Of a DNA stretch of 30,098 bases, positions 7,361 through 14,936 are shown in pieces. The DNA lies in assembly GCA_023413645.1 (NCBI GenBank), contig JAEZPN010000006.1, positions 1-30,098 of the forward strand, in the 5' to 3' direction. The notes beneath the pieces were generated by a model. That model was not told where the DNA came from, made no database searches, and was given only the letters and a program-made list of their open reading frames with translations. Origin of the DNA: Bacteroidota bacterium. GTDB taxonomy: Bacteria > Bacteroidota > Bacteroidia > Bacteroidales > Rikenellaceae. Position numbers and translations under genes: made by a program. The first letter of the stretch is position 1, and every line of letters starts with the position of its first letter.

Positions 7361-8677
7361 ATGAACAACATTAAGTTTACAACTGCAGCCGAGGCTGTTA
7401 AGTGCATCAAGTCGGGTGATCATATTCACCTTAGTTCAGTAGCGTCAGCTCCACAGTGCCTCATCAAGGCTATGTGCGACCGTGGCCGTAATGGTGAGTT
7501 CAAGGATGTTCACATCCACCACCTCCACACTGAGGGTCCTGCACCCTACGCAGAGCCCGAGTTCGAGGGCGTATTCCAGCTCGACTCATTCTTCGTGGGT
7601 GGCAACGTGCGTAAGGTGACTCAGGCAGGTTTCGCTGACTATATTCCAATCTTCCTCTCTGAGACTCAGAAGCTCTACCGTTCTGGCGCTGTGCCTTGCA
7701 ACGTTGCTATGATCCAGGTATCTCGTCCCGACAAGCACGGCTACGTGTCTCTCGGTACTTCAGTAGATGCTACACTCGCAGCTGTAGAGTGTGCAGACTA
7801 CGTTATCGCAGTGGTTAACAAGTACGTGCCCCGTTCATTCGGTGACGCGATGATCCACAGCTCACGCATCAACTTCTTCGTTGAGGACGACCAGCCACTC
7901 GAGGAGGCACACTTCACAACTCCTAACGAGGTGGAGACAAAGATCGGTAACCTCTGTGCAGGTCTTATCGAGGATGGTGCTACACTCCAGATGGGTATCG
8001 GTGCTATTCCTAACGCTGTACTCGCACAGCTCGGCAACCACAAGAACCTTGGTGTTCACACCGAGATGTTCGCAGATGGCGTACTTCCCCTCGTAGAGAA
8101 GGGCGTAATCAACGGCGCATTGAAGAACATCGATAAGGGTAAGATGGTATCTACATTCCTTATGGGTTCACAGAAGGTTTACGACTTCATCGACGACAAC
8201 CCAGGCGTACTCATGATGGACGTAGGCTACACTAACGACCCATTCATCATCTCTAAGAACGACAAGGTTACAGCTATCAACTCTGCACTCCAGGTTGATA
8301 TCACTGGTCAGGTATGTGCTGACTCACTCGGTCGCAAGTTCTACTCTGGCGTAGGTGGTCAGGTAGACTTCATCTACGGTGCTTCACTCTCTAAGGGTGG
8401 TAAGGCTATCATCGCAATGCCTTCAATCACTACTAAGGGTGTATCGAAGATCTCTGACGTCCTCACTGAGGGTTCAGGTGTTGTGACAACACGTAACCAC
8501 ATCCACTGGTTCGTAACAGAGAATGGTGCAGTAGACCTCTATGGCAAGAGCCTCCAGGAGCGTGCACGCCTCATCATCTCTGTAGCACACCCATCAGCAC
8601 AGGAGGAGCTCGACCGTGCAGCATTCAACCGCTACGGCAGCCACCACCACTATATTAAGGGATATATGAAGATGTAA
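7361..8677 (+). CDS. Acetyl-CoA hydrolase/transferase-family CoA-transferase
   Basis: A 438-residue class I CoA-transferase of the acetyl-CoA hydrolase/transferase family, the group that includes 4-hydroxybutyrate, butyryl-CoA:acetate and propionyl/succinyl CoA-transferases. It moves CoA between acyl-CoA and a free acid through a glutamyl-CoA enzyme intermediate. The catalytic glutamate is probably E235 in GVHTEMFADG, after the glycine loop MGIGAIPNAVL (211-221). The C-terminal half carries DFIYGASLSKGGKAIIAMPS and HYIKGYMKM at the end. Length fits the 4-hydroxybutyrate/butyryl-type enzymes better than the longer (~500 aa) succinyl-CoA:acetate group. Substrate cannot be fixed from sequence; a role in short-chain fatty acid fermentation is inferred. 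It has its own terminator and is transcribed alone. Confidence 0.9.
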   Translation: MNNIKFTTAAEAVKCIKSGDHIHLSSVASAPQCLIKAMCDRGRNGEFKDVHIHHLHTEGPAPYAEPEFEGVFQLDSFFVGGNVRKVTQAGFADYIPIFLSETQKLYRSGAVPCNVAMIQVSRPDKHGYVSLGTSVDATLAAVECADYVIAVVNKYVPRSFGDAMIHSSRINFFVEDDQPLEEAHFTTPNEVETKIGNLCAGLIEDGATLQMGIGAIPNAVLAQLGNHKNLGVHTEMFADGVLPLVEKGVINGALKNIDKGKMVSTFLMGSQKVYDFIDDNPGVLMMDVGYTNDPFIISKNDKVTAINSALQVDITGQVCADSLGRKFYSGVGGQVDFIYGASLSKGGKAIIAMPSITTKGVSKISDVLTEGSGVVTTRNHIHWFVTENGAVDLYGKSLQERARLIISVAHPSAQEELDRAAFNRYGSHHHYIKGYMKM

Positions 8678-8704
8678 TCTTTGATGTAGGACATTGCATA
8701 ATGT

Positions 8705-8736
8705 AAGGCTTTCCCACATGGGAGGGCCTTTTTTTT
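8705..8736 (+). terminator. Rho-independent terminator of the CoA-transferase gene
   Basis: AAGGC-TTCCCA, CA loop, TGGGAG-GCCTT, directly followed by a run of eight T. It lies 28 bp after the CoA-transferase stop codon. Confidence 0.85.
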
Positions 8737-8751
8737 AACCCTTAATATAGT

Positions 8752-8775
8752 GGTGGTGTCAAAACACCACCTTTT
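8752..8775 (+). terminator. Second hairpin with T-run
   Basis: GGTGGTGT, CAAA loop, ACACCACC is a perfect 8-bp stem followed by TTTT. It is 15 bp after the first terminator and may be a backup. Confidence 0.55.
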
Positions 8776-8780
8776 CATAT

Positions 8781-8821
8781 CTACAATCCCTCTAAATCCC
8801 CCTTTGAAAAGGGGGACTTGG
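8781..8821. repeat. CCCCCTTT/AAAGGGGG palindromic repeat
   Basis: CCCCCTTTGAAAAGGGGG (8798-8815) is a strong palindrome within TCTAAATCC...GACTTGG context. It resembles a dispersed intergenic repeat type seen in many bacterial genomes; only one copy is in this window, so repeat status is inference. Confidence 0.4.
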
Positions 8822-8860
8822 TGCTGTGGTCTCCATCATCAAAGGGTTACATGGGTAAGT

Positions 8861-8988
8861 AATTTTCCGTGATAGCGGCGCATCTGCGGCGCTTCAATCA
8901 AAGCCACCAATGGGATGTACGCCTTAGTACTACCCATCGGTGGCTTTTTCATGTCAGCACCACATCTGCACCGCTCTGACGAAAAATT
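8861..8988. repeat. Nested intergenic palindrome, copy 3
   Basis: The outer arm AATTTTCCGTGATAGCGG and onward (8861-8892) pairs with the segment 8957-8988 ending CCGCTCTGACGAAAAATT. The inner stem AAAGCCACC...GGTGGCTTT (about 8900-8946) closes on ATGGG..GTAC GCCTTA GTAC..CCCAT. The GTACGCCTTAGTAC core is the same as in copy 1, while the outer arms differ in sequence yet still pair, keeping GTGATA near the left end and CTGAC near the right. Confidence 0.7.
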
Positions 8989-9005
8989 GTGTGTGGGGAG
9001 AGAGT

Positions 9006-9107
9006 TGTCATTCTGAACGAAGTGAAGAATCTCATACGCGACAATACACAATGGACGATGTCGCTTGTCGGTTTCGAGGAGATCCTTCGCTAATGCTCAG
9101 GATGACA
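9006..9107. repeat. MITE-like inverted repeat
   Basis: TGTCATTCTGAACGAAGTGA with AGAATCTC at the left is an imperfect inverted repeat of GAGATCCTTCGC plus TAATGCTCAGGATGACA at the right. The right half (9066-9107) recurs at 24921-24961 with few differences. No ORF is inside, so it would be a non-autonomous element. The region 8680-9180 otherwise contains no gene. Confidence 0.65.
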
Positions 9108-9126
9108 TACCCCCCCACAAATCTAC

Positions 9127-9157
9127 AAAAAAAGGTGCCGACCCGAAGGTTGACACC
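9127..9157 (-). terminator. Terminator of the three-lipoprotein operon
   Basis: On the minus strand GGTGTCAACC, TTCG loop, GGTCGGCACC is followed by seven T (9127-9133). It lies 24 bp past the stop of the 9181-11082 gene. Confidence 0.85.
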
Positions 9158-9180
9158 CAACTAAAAATACCTTATAATAG

Positions 9181-11082
9181 TTACTCTACGCTCAGAAGAC
9201 CCTGCTCAGCCTTCATAGCCTTGCGTGCGCCCATAGCCGAGGGAGTTGCGAAGAACTCCGATGCGGGAGAGCATCCATCAACCGTGAATGTGGTATCCTT
9301 CGATGACCACACCTCGGTGAAGTTGCCATCCACATCCTCAGCAACGCCGAAGAAGGTGTAAGCAACATCGAATTCAAATGCGTAGTAGGATGTAACTTCA
9401 TCAACTGCGCCATCGGCAACAAGACCCTCAATAATCTGCTCGTACTCATAGTAGGGGAAGTCGAGGGCGTTCATGGCGTTGAAGTAGAATGCCACAGCCG
9501 CCGCGTCGACATTTGCGGTGATAGGCACGATTGCTGTGCCCTCAAGGCCCTCGTAGCTTGAGTCAAGAGCTGCGAGCTCCGTGCCATCGTAGTACTTGTC
9601 GATGGTGAGTGAGAAGTCGAGGTCTGCGTAGACAACATCCTCGGTGGTGAACCTATAGCGGCTGAGACCCGTAGTTGCTGCGCCAGCCTGTGCACCGAAT
9701 ACGAGGAGCTCATACTCTGTAGAGGGCACAAGGCCTGTTGCTGTGTCGCTCATGGTGCCTGTGAGGTACTGAACGTTGAAGTTGGTGAGGATATACTCCA
9801 TAATCTCGGCGTCGGTGGTACCCTCGAAGCGGTCGCCAGCAACGAGTGTCGCAACATAGGTATCATCGTTCGATGGCTCAACCTTGACTGTCGCCTTGCG
9901 GGGGTAGAGCTCGGGAACTGACAACACAAATGTATTCTCCGAAGCCTGAACATTGCCTGTAGTGAAGGTATAGAACTCGGGAGTGGTGTTCATCAACGCC
10001 TCGTCATCCATGCCGAATGCCCAGAGGATAAACTCGGTGTTGGCGTCGAGCTCCACCTCGAGGTGCTGTGCACCGCGGAAGGCAAGTTCGTTGAAGATGA
10101 AGTGTAAGCCCTGCTCTGGGGTGTCGAAGAATGATGAGTAGTATGCCTTGTCGTTCTCCCATGTCTGCTCGCAGTAGCTGCGCATCTCATCCTCCGAAGC
10201 GCCCGCTACATCCTTTGCCCAGAATACGCCATAGTAGTAGTAACCGTCGTAGCCCTGAGGTGCGATGTCGATGGTGACATTTGGACCGTCAACCTCGACA
10301 TTGAAGTCGAAGTGGAGGGTGTAGTCGCTGACTGCGGTAGTTGTAATCTTCAGGCGCGAAATCTCGGTAAGGGGCGTAAGGGTCTCGTTGTCGAAACCAT
10401 AGGCGTATGCCACATAGGTGGTGTTGGGTGTAACGCCAGTGAACTGGTGACCCATCATATCGCCTGTGTACATAAAGGCTGCAGCACCCGTAGATGCGTC
10501 GCCACCGAAGGCACCGCCAAAGCTCTCAAAAATCTCCAGGTCGCTTGCCCACAAAGCCTCATCGCTATACATAAGCTCGCCACCATTCTCCTCGAAGTAC
10601 TTGCCAGTACCAAGGATAAAGACGTAGGGCATGTTCTTGTCCTGGGGCACTACGTTCATAGTGATGGTAGTAGCCGCAGCATTTACAAGTTCGAGCTTTA
10701 TGGAGTGCTCCTTTCCCACCGCCTGCTTCACGGTGAGGGTAGGGTTGGGGTATACGCCTGGGTAGATGAGCTCGAGGCGGCAGTTGCGAGCCTCCTCATC
10801 GTAGCTTGTAGCGACATCGAACGAGATGACGCCATCGACAGAGGTGTCCACATTGTAGACCCAATCCTTCTCTGCGCTAACCTTGAGCTCGGCACCCTCT
10901 ACGGGGTTCTCAAGGGTGTAGTTAACCTCGAAGTGACCACCTTCGGCAGTTACATCGATGCTCTTTGTCTCAAGAGTAAGTGTGGTGTCGCCCTGGGGCT
11001 TGATCTCTGGCTCGTTACCCTTACACCCCGCAAAGAGTGTAAGAGTAAGAGCTGCACACATTATTAACCAAATATTTTTCAT
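9181..11082 (-). CDS. Large BACON-domain lipoprotein
   Basis: A 633-residue predicted lipoprotein with an SPII signal (lipobox LTLFAGC, Cys20). Residues ~33-120 have the BACON pattern: a strand run TLETKSIDVTAEGGHFEVNYTL, then KDWV, then a final strand PTLTVKQAVGK. The rest (~125-615) is built of fibronectin-like beta segments, with recurring phrases such as TPNTTYVAYAYGFD, DANTEFILWAFGMD and PSTEYELLVFGAQ that mark about four units. No catalytic motif is seen. Such proteins are usually anchored in the outer membrane and bind glycans, mucin or partner proteins. It is the last gene of a three-gene minus-strand operon, 46 bp after the 747-residue lipoprotein. Its specific ligand is unknown. Confidence 0.8.
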   Translation of the reverse strand: MKNIWLIMCAALTLTLFAGCKGNEPEIKPQGDTTLTLETKSIDVTAEGGHFEVNYTLENPVEGAELKVSAEKDWVYNVDTSVDGVISFDVATSYDEEARNCRLELIYPGVYPNPTLTVKQAVGKEHSIKLELVNAAATTITMNVVPQDKNMPYVFILGTGKYFEENGGELMYSDEALWASDLEIFESFGGAFGGDASTGAAAFMYTGDMMGHQFTGVTPNTTYVAYAYGFDNETLTPLTEISRLKITTTAVSDYTLHFDFNVEVDGPNVTIDIAPQGYDGYYYYGVFWAKDVAGASEDEMRSYCEQTWENDKAYYSSFFDTPEQGLHFIFNELAFRGAQHLEVELDANTEFILWAFGMDDEALMNTTPEFYTFTTGNVQASENTFVLSVPELYPRKATVKVEPSNDDTYVATLVAGDRFEGTTDAEIMEYILTNFNVQYLTGTMSDTATGLVPSTEYELLVFGAQAGAATTGLSRYRFTTEDVVYADLDFSLTIDKYYDGTELAALDSSYEGLEGTAIVPITANVDAAAVAFYFNAMNALDFPYYEYEQIIEGLVADGAVDEVTSYYAFEFDVAYTFFGVAEDVDGNFTEVWSSKDTTFTVDGCSPASEFFATPSAMGARKAMKAEQGLLSVE

Positions 11083-11128
11083 GAGAATTGTCGTGTTAGG
11101 TTGTACAAAAGCCTCTCTGTGCCTTTAT

Positions 11129-13372
11129 TTATGCTGCGGGGCTGCCAGCGATAGCACCAGAGTATGTGCCGCTGAACTCGCGACCGTCAACAATCACAAC
11201 GTTGAACGACACGTTGTAGGTCTGCGATGCCTCGACATACTCCATGTTGAGTGTCACGCTCTCGAAGGCCTTCTTATTGTCGTTGAACATGCTGTAGTTG
11301 TTATCAACGTAAACTGTGTCTACGTATGCCTCACCAAGTGTGTAGGTGTTAGTAGGGATGTAGTTTACATCTGAGTTACCTGTGCGCATATCGAATACGA
11401 TTGTGTACTGCTCAGTAGAGTCCTTGATTGTGAGCTGCCAGTTGTCTGAATACCACTTCTTTGCAGAGAATGTAGTCCACTCCAAGTCGGTAGGAGTATC
11501 CTCTGCCTCAACGATATCCATGCCGTCAACCTTACCTACGTATGACATGAGGAATGTGCGACCATCCTGCACCTTACCCGATACTACCATAGTGTAGGTC
11601 TTGTCTGCAAGGTTAGTCTCAACAGTGAGGCGTGCCTCTGTGAAGTTGTACTGCGACTGACCTGCTACTGTGAGTGTTGTAGCATCAACGCCGAGGTAAC
11701 CCTCGCCAGTGCCCACGCCAAGCTCATAAACACCAGCAGCGAGGTACTGTGATGGCTTGCAGTATACGTCGAGCTTAAGCATATAGTTGGTAACCTCACC
11801 CTCGTTCTGGGCAAGTGTGATATACCAGTTAGCACCTGACTCATAAGAGCTTGCGTATGCGCGGTTCATAACGACGTCGATAACCTCTTCAGACTGCTCG
11901 AGTGAGCAACCCTCAACTGCGCCCTCGTACTCCGACTCGATGATGTAGCCATTCTCGAGTGTGCCGTAGAAAGACATGAGGTACTTCTTGGTCTCCCAGT
12001 CGATGTCAACAGTAAGAGTACCTGTAGCGAACTTGAACTCGCCACCATTCTCGCCTGCAACAACAAATGTAGATGTGGTGTTGTCGAACTGACCAGCCTC
12101 TGCTGCCAAAGCCTTAACGCTGAACTCCTCTGCAGATGTGCTGATAGTGTAGGTGTTATTTACGATATAAGGTGCCTGGAACGCATTTGTGAGGTTGAGG
12201 TGTGCTGCATTACCAGCATCGTCAGCAAGTGTCAACGCCCAAGTAAGACCGTTGTCAGAAGTTGTAGCCTTTGCTGAAGTGTAGTCGGTAGTCACAAATA
12301 CCTTGTCAACAACGGGCATGTTGTCCACATCACCAGTATAGGTTGCTGCGAGGCTGCGACCATCCTTCAACTGGAGGTTGATGTCGAATGTGTAAGCCTT
12401 GGTGTCGGGGTCGATAGATACCTCTACAGCACCGCTCTTGAGCAATACGCCATTGTCGTAGCCGTATGTTGAGTAACGCATGCTGTTTACGCAGGGCCAC
12501 TCTGTAGACTCCTTAACCTCGTAAGTACCTGCGGGGAGGTAGTCCTTATCTGGGTCACCGTAGAAGTCGAGACACAAAGTATTCTCGTTGTATGCGAAGT
12601 TGTCAGCCTCGTTAGCATCCTCGTAAGAGAACATGAGGTAGTAGTTTGAACTATATTTTGAGCCTCTAACGCGTGTGTAGTTGTGCTCGATAACATTTGC
12701 GGGGTCATCCTTGGTTGTGAATGCCAAATCAACCATCACGGTCTTGCCTGCGCCCTCTGCAGCTACCAGCAATACATACTCCTTGACGGGGTCGAGGTCG
12801 GTAACCTCAACAGCCTCCTTCGATGTGGGGTCTACCTCATCGCCCTTGCGGAGCACCTCCGAAGCCTCGGGAATCTCCTTTGAGGCGTTCTGCACGAGGT
12901 AGGCTACGCGCTCGGCGTTCTCGGCTGTGAAGCGGAAGTTGATAGAGGTGTGTGCCACCTGAACAAGCTCAACATCCAAAGTAACCTCTGCCTGTGCTGT
13001 AGTCTTTACATAGAGAGTGTTCGAGCCTGCAACCTTTGTTACATTTTTGGCTGCTGCAACCACCATATACTCGGTGTCTGCCTCGAGACCCTCTGCCTTA
13101 ACATCTGCCTTGCCATCCTCAAGCTCAACAGCGACACCCTCGGTCATGATAGCATCCAACGAGGGAGCATCTGCGCCATCCTCAAGCACCATGTAGCGTG
13201 CCTCGGTAGCGTTGGTCGTGGTGAGAGTGAATGTCACGAAGTCAACATTCTCAGAACCCTTCTCAAGGGCAACAGTAGGCTGTGCCTCGTTGGGGGTAGG
13301 GGTAGGTTCTGGGTTGCAACCCATAAGGCCGAAGCCAAGGGCTGCCAGGCAAAGTAATGCAATCTTTTTCAT
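11129..13372 (-). CDS. Modular repeat lipoprotein (747 aa)
   Basis: A predicted lipoprotein: SPII signal with Cys19 in FGLMGCNPEP, then a Pro/Thr spacer. Two fibronectin-like units follow (~30-120 and ~125-220; LEADTEYMVVAAAKN and DPVKEYVLLVAAEG are the same strand-turn). Then come four units of about 125 residues (~225-350, 350-480, 480-615, 615-747). Each has aromatic strands with an amphipathic pattern (NYYLMFS, NWYITLAQ, NWQLTI), a phrase like YLPAGTYEV, YLAAGVYELG or YIPTNTYTLG, and a closing DGR.....Y.G motif. The same unit appears in the 325-residue lipoprotein at 20470-21447. No enzyme motif is visible. It is the middle gene of the operon and probably lies on the cell surface. Confidence 0.75.
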   Translation of the reverse strand: MKKIALLCLAALGFGLMGCNPEPTPTPNEAQPTVALEKGSENVDFVTFTLTTTNATEARYMVLEDGADAPSLDAIMTEGVAVELEDGKADVKAEGLEADTEYMVVAAAKNVTKVAGSNTLYVKTTAQAEVTLDVELVQVAHTSINFRFTAENAERVAYLVQNASKEIPEASEVLRKGDEVDPTSKEAVEVTDLDPVKEYVLLVAAEGAGKTVMVDLAFTTKDDPANVIEHNYTRVRGSKYSSNYYLMFSYEDANEADNFAYNENTLCLDFYGDPDKDYLPAGTYEVKESTEWPCVNSMRYSTYGYDNGVLLKSGAVEVSIDPDTKAYTFDINLQLKDGRSLAATYTGDVDNMPVVDKVFVTTDYTSAKATTSDNGLTWALTLADDAGNAAHLNLTNAFQAPYIVNNTYTISTSAEEFSVKALAAEAGQFDNTTSTFVVAGENGGEFKFATGTLTVDIDWETKKYLMSFYGTLENGYIIESEYEGAVEGCSLEQSEEVIDVVMNRAYASSYESGANWYITLAQNEGEVTNYMLKLDVYCKPSQYLAAGVYELGVGTGEGYLGVDATTLTVAGQSQYNFTEARLTVETNLADKTYTMVVSGKVQDGRTFLMSYVGKVDGMDIVEAEDTPTDLEWTTFSAKKWYSDNWQLTIKDSTEQYTIVFDMRTGNSDVNYIPTNTYTLGEAYVDTVYVDNNYSMFNDNKKAFESVTLNMEYVEASQTYNVSFNVVIVDGREFSGTYSGAIAGSPAA

Positions 13373-13436
13373 AATATTAAGGTATTTTAGTTAGTTTTTT
13401 TCTATATAGTTTGCAGGTTTTTACTTTATCGTGGGG

Positions 13437-14780
13437 CTATTTGCGTGTGAGAACGATGTCCGAAGCACCGCAGTAGTATGCCATCCAGCCCACACCGTCG
13501 AAGTTGTACACCAACGATGGGTAGTAGTTTGCTACGGGTGAGGTGATGGTCAATGTGTTGCCATCCTCCGATACCGATACGCTGAAGGTGTTGTCAACCT
13601 CCACTGCGAGAGTTGTGGGGTCTGCCGAGAGCATGAAGCAGTCGCCGAAGAACATCCAACCCACTACAGAGTGGCGTGCGTAGCCATCGATTGTCACAAC
13701 ATCACCCTCTGCGATGTCGAGTACCCACTTGGGACCCCACTTCAACTCGGGAGCCTCAATCTCATACTCGATGAGGTCTGTAACGCTGTAGTATGCCACA
13801 TTGCACCAGCCGTCAACCAATGCGAGGAGCTGGTTGTTTGCGCGGTAGTCATAGTCGTAGTCATCGACACCTGCAACGATGTTCACGCTGAACTCCGATA
13901 CGGTAGGCTCGCTGTAGCCATCGGTGATGGTCTGAACACCTGTCCACTCGCCAAGCAGGCTCTCGAACAACTCAGACTCCACGCGTGCGTTCTGCTGTAC
14001 TGCAGTAGTGGTCTCGACTGCCGAAATCTGTGCGCGGTTGCCCTGCTTGTCGATGAGCATCACGAGGGCTGTGTATGATGTCTCGGGTTTGAGACCCTTC
14101 TGCGACAACGCCTGCTCGCCTGTGTACTTGATGCCGACGTTCATAGCATGATAAGACATATAGGCGTTCTTGTCCTCGAGCTCAGCAAGCATAGCCTCAA
14201 CCTTTGCGGTCTCTGCGAAGTAGTAATAGTAGCAGTCAACATCTGCTGTAGGTGTGCAGGTCACGGTCATCTCGTATGGGTCAACGCCCTCGAATGAGAT
14301 TGCCACGTTCTCTGTAGAGTCAACATGCGCGGGAGTGCGGAACTCTGTGAATGATACCTCAGAGAACTCAATGTTGCCCTCCTCCCAGTAGAATGCGAAG
14401 ATTACGAAGTCTGTGTTCTCGCGGTAGCCAGCGTTGCTGAGGAAGTTCTCCTGGTCGCCCTTGAAGAGCATCTGCTCGCAAACCTCCTCGTAGGTAGCCT
14501 CGGTCATCTGAGCGTAGTTGCGCAAAGCCTCGTCAAACTCCTCCTTAACTTTATTAATGTCGGTGCTCTGCCAACGTGCCTTTGACATCACATCACAATA
14601 GAAGTACTTATCCTTATCCTCGGGATATATACTATATATAACTTGGTATGCTGTCAAGCGCTCCTCGTCAACCACGATGTTGATCTCGTCCTGGGTAGGG
14701 GTTGGTGGCTGTGGAGTCTCCGTGTTGTCACATGCTACCAATGCTACAATTGCCATTAAATAAAGTAAAGCCTTTTTCAT
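13437..14780 (-). CDS. Putative surface lipoprotein (447 aa)
   Basis: First gene of the three-lipoprotein operon, facing the TPR-HTH regulator at 14937. The N-terminus is an SPII signal (MKKALLYLMAIVALVAC, Cys17) and a Pro/Thr spacer. Residues ~30-255 contain two fibronectin-like units that include helices (RNYAQMTEATYEEVCEQML; GLKPETSYTALVMLIDKQGN). The C-terminal ~170 residues form a separate beta domain starting at about ESLLGEWTGVQTITDG, the kind of opening seen in lipocalin-like Bacteroidetes domains; this is a resemblance only. No catalytic motif. The start is supported by the signal peptide and by a -7 box at 14824-14831. Confidence 0.75.
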   Translation of the reverse strand: MKKALLYLMAIVALVACDNTETPQPPTPTQDEINIVVDEERLTAYQVIYSIYPEDKDKYFYCDVMSKARWQSTDINKVKEEFDEALRNYAQMTEATYEEVCEQMLFKGDQENFLSNAGYRENTDFVIFAFYWEEGNIEFSEVSFTEFRTPAHVDSTENVAISFEGVDPYEMTVTCTPTADVDCYYYYFAETAKVEAMLAELEDKNAYMSYHAMNVGIKYTGEQALSQKGLKPETSYTALVMLIDKQGNRAQISAVETTTAVQQNARVESELFESLLGEWTGVQTITDGYSEPTVSEFSVNIVAGVDDYDYDYRANNQLLALVDGWCNVAYYSVTDLIEYEIEAPELKWGPKWVLDIAEGDVVTIDGYARHSVVGWMFFGDCFMLSADPTTLAVEVDNTFSVSVSEDGNTLTITSPVANYYPSLVYNFDGVGWMAYYCGASDIVLTRK

Positions 14781-14823
14781 AGAAGTTTTAGGTATTAATT
14801 GTCGTTTTCGGTTTTTCTTTACA

Positions 14824-14857
14824 CAAAATTACTCTCAAACAATGAAAAGTCGGCAAA
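14824..14857 (-). promoter_or_regulatory. Promoter of the three-lipoprotein operon
   Basis: On the minus strand the -7 box TAATTTTG is at 14824-14831, with TTTG about 22 nt upstream. It lies 44 bp before the 447-residue lipoprotein start. Confidence 0.55.
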
Positions 14858-14898
14858 AATATCTGTTATTTTATTATAACATTTCAAAAAAAATGTAT

Positions 14899-14906
14899 TA
14901 CATTTG
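14899..14906 (+). promoter_or_regulatory. -7 box of the first TPR-HTH regulator
   Basis: TACATTTG fits TAnnTTTG and is 30 bp before the ATG at 14937. No clear -33 TTG is at the right distance, so the promoter may need an activator. Confidence 0.4.
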
Positions 14907-14936
14907 TATTACAAAAATACTTAACGCATTAAGAAT

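Noticed and set aside
10312..11067. A 251-codon open frame on the plus strand
   Set aside because: It is antisense to the BACON lipoprotein, has no domain or signal pattern, and is Cys/Val/His-rich as expected for the reverse reading of that gene.
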